From NCBI GenBank assembly GCA_024516035.1, contig CM044961.1, positions 35,130,953 to 35,194,952 on the forward strand: a DNA stretch of 64,000 nt. Reading direction: 5' to 3'. The notes beneath the pieces were generated by a model. It saw only the letters and a list, made by a program, of their open reading frames with translations. It was not told the DNA's origin and searched no databases. Every line of letters starts with the position of its first letter. Positions within the stretch are counted from its first letter, which is position 1. Made by a program: the position numbers and the translations under genes. Below, in pieces: positions 14,453 through 21,617 of this stretch. The DNA comes from Bactericera cockerelli (taxonomy: Eukaryota; Arthropoda; Insecta; Hemiptera; Triozidae).

Positions 14453-17400
14453 AAGGGAGAGAGAGAGAGAGAGATGTTGATTGGTATAATAATTAATTTG
14501 ATTATAGGTTTACTATATCAATAGGTATTTCCCGAAGAAGGAGATAGAGAGAAAGAGAGAGAGAGAGAGAGAGAGGGACAGAGAAAATTGAATTGAATAA
14601 TAATTATGGTTCTTTTTATTTGTACAATAATAGTATTTTACTTCCGATAAATTTCTGTTATCATAAATCGAAAGTATCTTAATATTATCTCCTAAGATTA
14701 TGCACACTTCTGAGGAGGTATGATAGAAAAATGAGGCAAGATAGAAAAAGAAAATCCGACAGTAATATTCCCGTGGGTTCTTCAAGGATGAGAGGAGAAG
14801 GGAGGAAAAGGAGGAAAGAAATAGAAGAAGGAGATAAGAGAGAGAGAGAGAGAGAGAAAAGAGAGGGAGGGAGTAAGAGAGAAAATATCTGAGTGAGTGA
14901 GAAAGAGAGAGAAAGAGTGTGTGTGAGAGAGAGAGAATGTGTCTTTGAGAGAAAGAGATAAAAACAGTAAAAGAGAGTAAGAGAAAAAGTGAGAAATTAA
15001 AAAAAGAGTAAGACAGTGTGAGAGAGAGAAAATGAGGCAAAGAGAGAGAGAGAGAGAAAGTGTGTGAGAGAGAGAGAGTTGGACAGAGAGAAAGAAAGAG
15101 AGAGTATGTGGAAGAGAGAGAATGTGTCTGTGAGAGAAAGAGATAGAAAGGTAAAAGAGAGTAAGAGAAAAAGTGAGAAAGTAAAAAAGAGTAAGTGTGA
15201 GAGAGAAAAAAATGAGGCAAAGAGAGAGAGTGAGAGAAAGAGAGAGAGTGAGAGAAAGGAAGAGAGAGAGAAAGAAAGGGGGAGAGAAAGAAAGGGGGAG
15301 AGAAAGAAAGAGTGAGAGAAAGAGACGGAGAGAGAGAGAGAGAGAAAGAGACGGAGAGAGAGAGAGAGAAAGAAAGAGAGGGGAGAGAGAGAAGGGATGA
15401 GAAAGTAAGGAATATAAATATTCAAAGGAAAGTAAAGGTGTCCAAAGTGTTTTCCCTGCCTCTTCCATGACAGTGGGACACTTCATTTGTATACTGCCGA
15501 GGTAACACTGAAAAGTCCCTTTACTCCAGCAGTCAAACAGGTCTTATATTATACACTGGGGACCACAATTAGGGGAACGCTCAGATGATTTCGAATTTAA
15601 TGTACTGTGTTCACTTTAGGAACCCCTATTTAACTTTATATTATCACATATACGATGGTCTATCAATGTATGCTACATTTGTACAGATGTATCCCACTTA
15701 GGGACAAATTCTTACAAGTTTACTGAGAGTACCTCTAAAACCCATGATTTCATGGATACCTGACGAACATGGAAGTTTCATTATTCTCTTACCTAAGGTC
15801 AAGTGCTAACGTTTGGTGACTTTATGAAGCTTTTAATTGTCAAAGAAAGTGATTTTCTTACAATATGTCCGATTTGAGTGAAGTAGAGGTTGCCCGGGCG
15901 GTTGCGTTGATTAAAGCCGGACAAACCTACAGAACAGTGGCAAATTCCCTTCGCGTGTCAAAATCAGTGAATCATCGAGTTGTTAAAGCTACAGGCAGAC
16001 TGGTGAATACAGAAGGCGACGTGGACAGGGTCCCAAAAGGGTCACAAACCAAAAAGAAGACCGCTACATAACGCTCACTGCACTGAAAAACCGGTTTATG
16101 CCCGCAACTGCTGTCCGTGGGGAGCTGATACGAAGCCACAATGTGAATGTTTCTGTTAAAACAATAAGAAGAAGACTCAGAGAGCGTTCTGTGGCGTCCC
16201 ACACAGAGCCAAGCGATCACCTCTTCTCAATCACCAGCACAAAGTTGAAAGGGTCGTGTACGCAAACAACTACCGAAGATGGTCAATGCGTGAATGGGGA
16301 AGGGTATTGTTTACAGACGAATGTAAATTTATGATGGGTTCTTCACTTACAAAAAAACACCGTGTTTTTCGAAAAATGTTAGTTCCAAAGGATTCTTCAA
16401 GATAGCGCCAGTAGAGTTTTGCTCTCGCGAAACGGAGTTGGCGTATTTTTTGTGATATACGCCAAAGGTAGCAAAAAAGTTAAAGCGCCAAAATTTAAAA
16501 ATTTCAAGAACATAAACAGATAGCATAAAAACAAGAAAAGCTAATGTACCCGAAGCTACCAACGTCTTGAAATTTTTATCGACATTTCTACAGGGTACGG
16601 CAAAATATTTTAACTCTTATTGCTGAAGTTACCAAAGAGGTACTAATAATACATACCTCAGTCACAAGATTTTTTTACTAAGATGTTTTTTCTCGCAGAG
16701 TAAATATAATCCCACTACTAGCAGTAGTCATTTGGGTTCTATTTTTATGATATAAATTTTTAAATCAATTTTGTAATTTTTATAAACTTACACGCGCACT
16801 AAAACTTTTTTTATTATTGTTGCAAATACAATTGACTGTAATTTAAGGCAAAATAACTCGATTATAACCTAATGGCACGCAGTCATATCCGACATTGAAG
16901 GAACCAAAAGGTCTGTCGTAATCTTAGTTCCTTCAATGTCGGATATGACTGCATGCCGCCATCTACAACATTCAATATTATTTGCAACAAGAATATAAAA
17001 AGTTTTAGGGCGCGCGTAACTTAGTAATAATTACAAAAATTTTTTTTACATATAGTATACAATTATACGAGGTGTGGCTATTAAGTTCGTAGACGCGAGC
17101 CGCTACGCAAAAGCTGTCCATGCTAGGAAGATATGATGAACATGTTTAGACAGCTTCAAGTCTTGTGTTTTGATTTATAGCTGGCACATGCCTGTACTGT
17201 AATTAGTTCTGTTGTGATAGCCCGACGCGCAAGACACCTTTTTTAATTTTGCCGGAATTATGATTGATACAAACGTTGAGCAACGAGTGATTATTGAATT
17301 TTACGTAAAACTTGCTGTTGAAACTTTTTCTTTGTTAAAGACAGTGTACCAGGAGTCATGTTTGAAAAGATCAACGCTTTATAAGTGGTTTAAACGGTTT

Positions 17401-20400
17401 CAAGATGGTCAGGAAGATGTTGAGGACGATCCAAGTCCTGGTCGCCCCCAAACCTCAAAAATTGACGAAAACATTGAAAATTTTTGTGTTATGATTCGTT
17501 CTGACCGTAGGTTACCTCTTACACTAATGGCTGATATACTTAAAATTGATAAAGAATGTGTGAGACAAATTTTGCATGAAAATTTCAACATGACAAAAGT
17601 TTGCGCAAAAATGGTGCCATGCGCCAGCCCACAGTGCCTTCTCCGTGAAGACGTTCCTGGCCAAGTACAACATCCCAGTGGTGGAACACCCTCCTTACTC
17701 ACCCGACCTGGCCCCGTGCGACTTTTACTTATTCTCAAAAATCAAATCTGCCCTGAAAGGTACCAGATTTGACAGCGTAGATGCCGTTAAGAAAAAACCG
17801 GCAGAAGTCATGAAAGGCCTCACACAAAATGACCTCCACCACTGTTTTGATCAATGGAAAATTTGCTTAGAACGTTATAGGGATAGAGGAGGGGAGTACA
17901 TTGAAGGGAATAACTACGAAAGTTGGGTAAGTTAAACACACATCGTTTTATGGGAAGAGTCTACGAACTTAATAGCCAAACCTCGTATAATAATAATTCC
18001 GTGTCCGTGAGATAGGTATTGATACCTAAATCACGGTGGTGAGAGGATTACATGGACGCCCAAATCCAATGTCTAGGCTCCTTTCATGTCCATAGTATAC
18101 AATTGATCACAAGCTAGATAGATTACGACAGACCTTGGTTCCTTGACATTCGTATATAATTATATATGACTGCGTCCAAGCAGGTTTAAAGCAATAATCT
18201 TTTAGGGCGATCCGAATTTCGTTGAAACAAAATTCGATTTCGACGAATTTAAATTTATGCACAAAAATAGACCAAGTGCCATGCGCGATCTCCAAAACAT
18301 TAATCTCAGCGACTTCACTTTACCTCATCGCCCTCATCGACAAGTTAACAGATGGAGAAATATAAAAAAATGAAGCTGGGAAGCAATGACTGTAGTAAGG
18401 TAAAAGAGAAAAAGGGATAGTTTAATGAGAATTAAAAATGAATTATTCTAGAGAATTTTTCGTAAAAATAATGTTTTAGGTTGTTTGTTGAACCCTGTTG
18501 AATAATCAAATTCGTTGTTTATTTCTATACAGTAAAGATTATTATATTTAATTATTTGACAAATGATCAAACACCAAATACGCTTCAATTTCACATAATG
18601 AAGGTTTTTTTTTAAATTACCGCCACAATTTTGTTTATATTCTTGCCAATCCCTGAATTTGCAAAAAGTAAGCGTATTTCGAGCGAAACGCTGATTTTGA
18701 GGTTAGGTGGTTCGTGTTTTTGGCAATTGTGAAGAACCCAGCATTAGCTTGAAGTCAGATGACAACCGTATCTGAGTACTTAGACGCCCAAATGAACGGT
18801 GCTTCTAATGCAACATTGTTGGAAAAGTCCAATTTGGTGGCGGTTCCATCATGGTCTGGGGGGGTATAAGTTTGAACGGCCGTACAACCCTGTATATCCT
18901 GGAGGGAGGGGCGCTGACTGCTGAGCGGTACAGAAGACAGGTTCTTGAAGGTATTGTCCTTCCTTTCAAGCCCTTCATTGGGGAGGAAATGATCCTGATG
19001 CACGACAAGGCTCGTCCACACGTGGCAAATCAGGTGAAGCGCTTCCTTCAGGAGTTGAACTTGGAGATGCTCCAACATCCTGCTCGCTCTCCGGATATGA
19101 ATCCCATACAACATGTATGGGACCATATGAAAATGGCCATCCGGAACAGGAATTCACCCGTGGACACCATAGCGCAGCTCAAGAAGGCAGTTGTTGAAGA
19201 ATGGGGTCGGATGCCCCAATAATTCGTCCAGGAGCTCATCCGAAGCATGCCGAGGCGATTGGACACCCTACTTGGTGTTAGGGGAGGCAATACAAGGTAT
19301 TGAGCCCACGTATTCCAGAGATTTTTCAAAATCTCGAAATTTCAAATCTTTGTTTTTTGTCACTTTTTCGTCATTGTTTGTTTATTGTCAAAAAATAAAA
19401 TTTTCCCTTTGAAGTAGCCCAAAAAAATGACTTGTTTCTTGTTCCCAACAAAAATACCTATCTTTCAGATCATGTTTCATCACCACAATTTATACAATTC
19501 AAGGTGAAATATGGGGTTAAAAAAGCGTTCCCCTAATAATTGTGGTCCCCAGTGTATTTTATAGGATAAATATTTTTACAATTTAATATATAAAAAACAT
19601 GTTTACTTGAAAGAAAAACACTTTTCAAATTTGCCCTATATTGGCTGCTGTTCAAGAGTGTTATCGTCCGTGTTAGGTTAATGGCAGTGGCTGGTACGAT
19701 TGCCAGCGAATCGAGGGTAAAAATCCCGTCCTGAATAACTCAAAAAGAGGTCGTTGAAACCAAATAGAATTTTTTTCGGCTCTATACTTTGGATGTCGGG
19801 GCCTACCCTAGCCTCGTGAAGACAATTGGGGTAGTTGTAGAGTGGGCAACGACCAGTGGCGGCATTACGAGATATATGTATATTAGAATATGATAGTTGG
19901 TTGGAGATATGATGCATAAGCATTAGTTCTCGTTATGATATTTTTATGAATAATCTACACTGTTTAGTCTACTGAAGGTGTACTCCACATAGGATTTGAG
20001 AAAGTCTTTAGAAGAATTTCAGCAGTATTGAGTGCCAAATGGAATAAGTCCTTCAGTATGGTCAAAAACTTTGTTTGGGTGAACACATAGTTCTAAATCA
20101 TTAGATCAATCAACTTGAGAATGAGAGGATCAAGAATAAAAATTAGACACTTTTCTGAATACGAGTATGTTTAAAATATGGAAAAAAAAAAAAAAAAAAA
20201 ACAGTTTAGAATAATACAAATTTCAATAAGTAAATTTGATGTAGTAGAATGACATGGAGTCTATCGACAAATGAAAATATTGTCGTTTTGTCGACGCTAC
20301 CCGTTAAAACTTCTGACATAATAATACAATCAACTAGGTTTTTATCTTTTATACTATTTTTTTCTGTCAACTTATATCATCTAAAATCTAATTTTCCACA

Positions 20401-21582
20401 GAACCTCTAAAAGAAATCCCTGAACTGAAGAGGGCGACAAATGACAGCGCCATTTTACGGGGGAATCTTTTGCGTGTAAATTGGACAGGACAAACATGTT
20501 GATATCTCCAGGTTATGAGAGAGTTGAATATCATCCGAGTCATGTGGGAATAATAAATAACATAATGTTATGCAATAAATAACATAAATTATCATGTTTT
20601 TTACCTGTGCTTTACGATCGAATGTATATATGTATAAGTATGTATAGTACGAGTATATTATATCCTAAGTACAAAATATTTTCAAGTTATGTACCTACAT
20701 ATTTACTATGTATTGTATATATTGTATATTATACGTATTAAATTATCAGACTTATCTGTCCAGGTAGCTCAGTGGTAAAGGCGGCACTCTATGTATAAAT
20801 CTAAAGACTGCATCAGAAACTGCAGCTAAGAAAAAACACGACAAATATACTGACATCAAAACTGCACATTATTTCTTGGCATTTGCTGTTGAAACTGTTG
20901 GGCCATGGGCAGATGAGACTATTAAGTTCATTGATAAAGTTGGACAATTGTTAAAAAAAAGAAACTGGAGACAGTCGAATGAAGAACTTCCTAATACAAA
21001 AAATTTCTCTCGCCATACAGAGACGAAATAGTGCGTGTGTCTTGGGTACCATTCCAAGTGGTGCGAAGTTGGAGGAAATTTTTTATTTGTAAAAGAAATA
21101 AAGATAATTATTACATTACAAATCCAAAGATTCCAGAGGTCGTGGGTTCAAAACGCAGCCGGACAGGACATGTTATCCTCCCATTTGAGATTTTACCAAA
21201 CAATAATTATGTCTTGGGCTTACTGCTGGAATAATGGGACTCAATAGTCGTAATCAGGCAGTATAAATAAGGCATATTATTATTATTATAACATCTAATA
21301 CAACGTCTCACTTTTCTGTTTATACTTATTATAATAGAGAGGTCAGTTGATGGCATGAATATTTAATTACATATTCAGGATAAACTCCTTTACTGGGACC
21401 CAAAAGCCCGTACAGAATGTACTAACCAAAGTCCAAAAAGAAAAAGAAAGAGATTGAGAATGAGGAAAAAAGAGAGAGTCTGAGAGAGAGAATGAGAAAA
21501 AAAAGAGAGAGATAGTAAGAGAATGGGAAAAGAGAGAGAGAGAGTAAGAGAAAGAGATAATGAGAAAAAAGGGAAAGGGAGG

Positions 21583-21617
<35 letters not shown>

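Larger units (their letters stand above)
15554..19554 (+). mobile_element. Tc1-family DNA transposon, 4.0 kb, interrupted
   Basis: Terminal inverted repeats begin CACTGGGGACCACAATTAGG and end with its complement, extending through GGGGAACGC, and TA lies on both sides. The transposase reads in three broken pieces (15865-16071, about 16070-16350, 18757-19222). About 2.4 kb of later DNA, including a mariner copy, separates the second and third pieces. Confidence 0.88.

Noticed and set aside
14513..15486. Long Ser/Leu/Phe-rich and Arg/Glu-rich frames
   Set aside because: They are translations of GA/TC microsatellite DNA and lack any domain.
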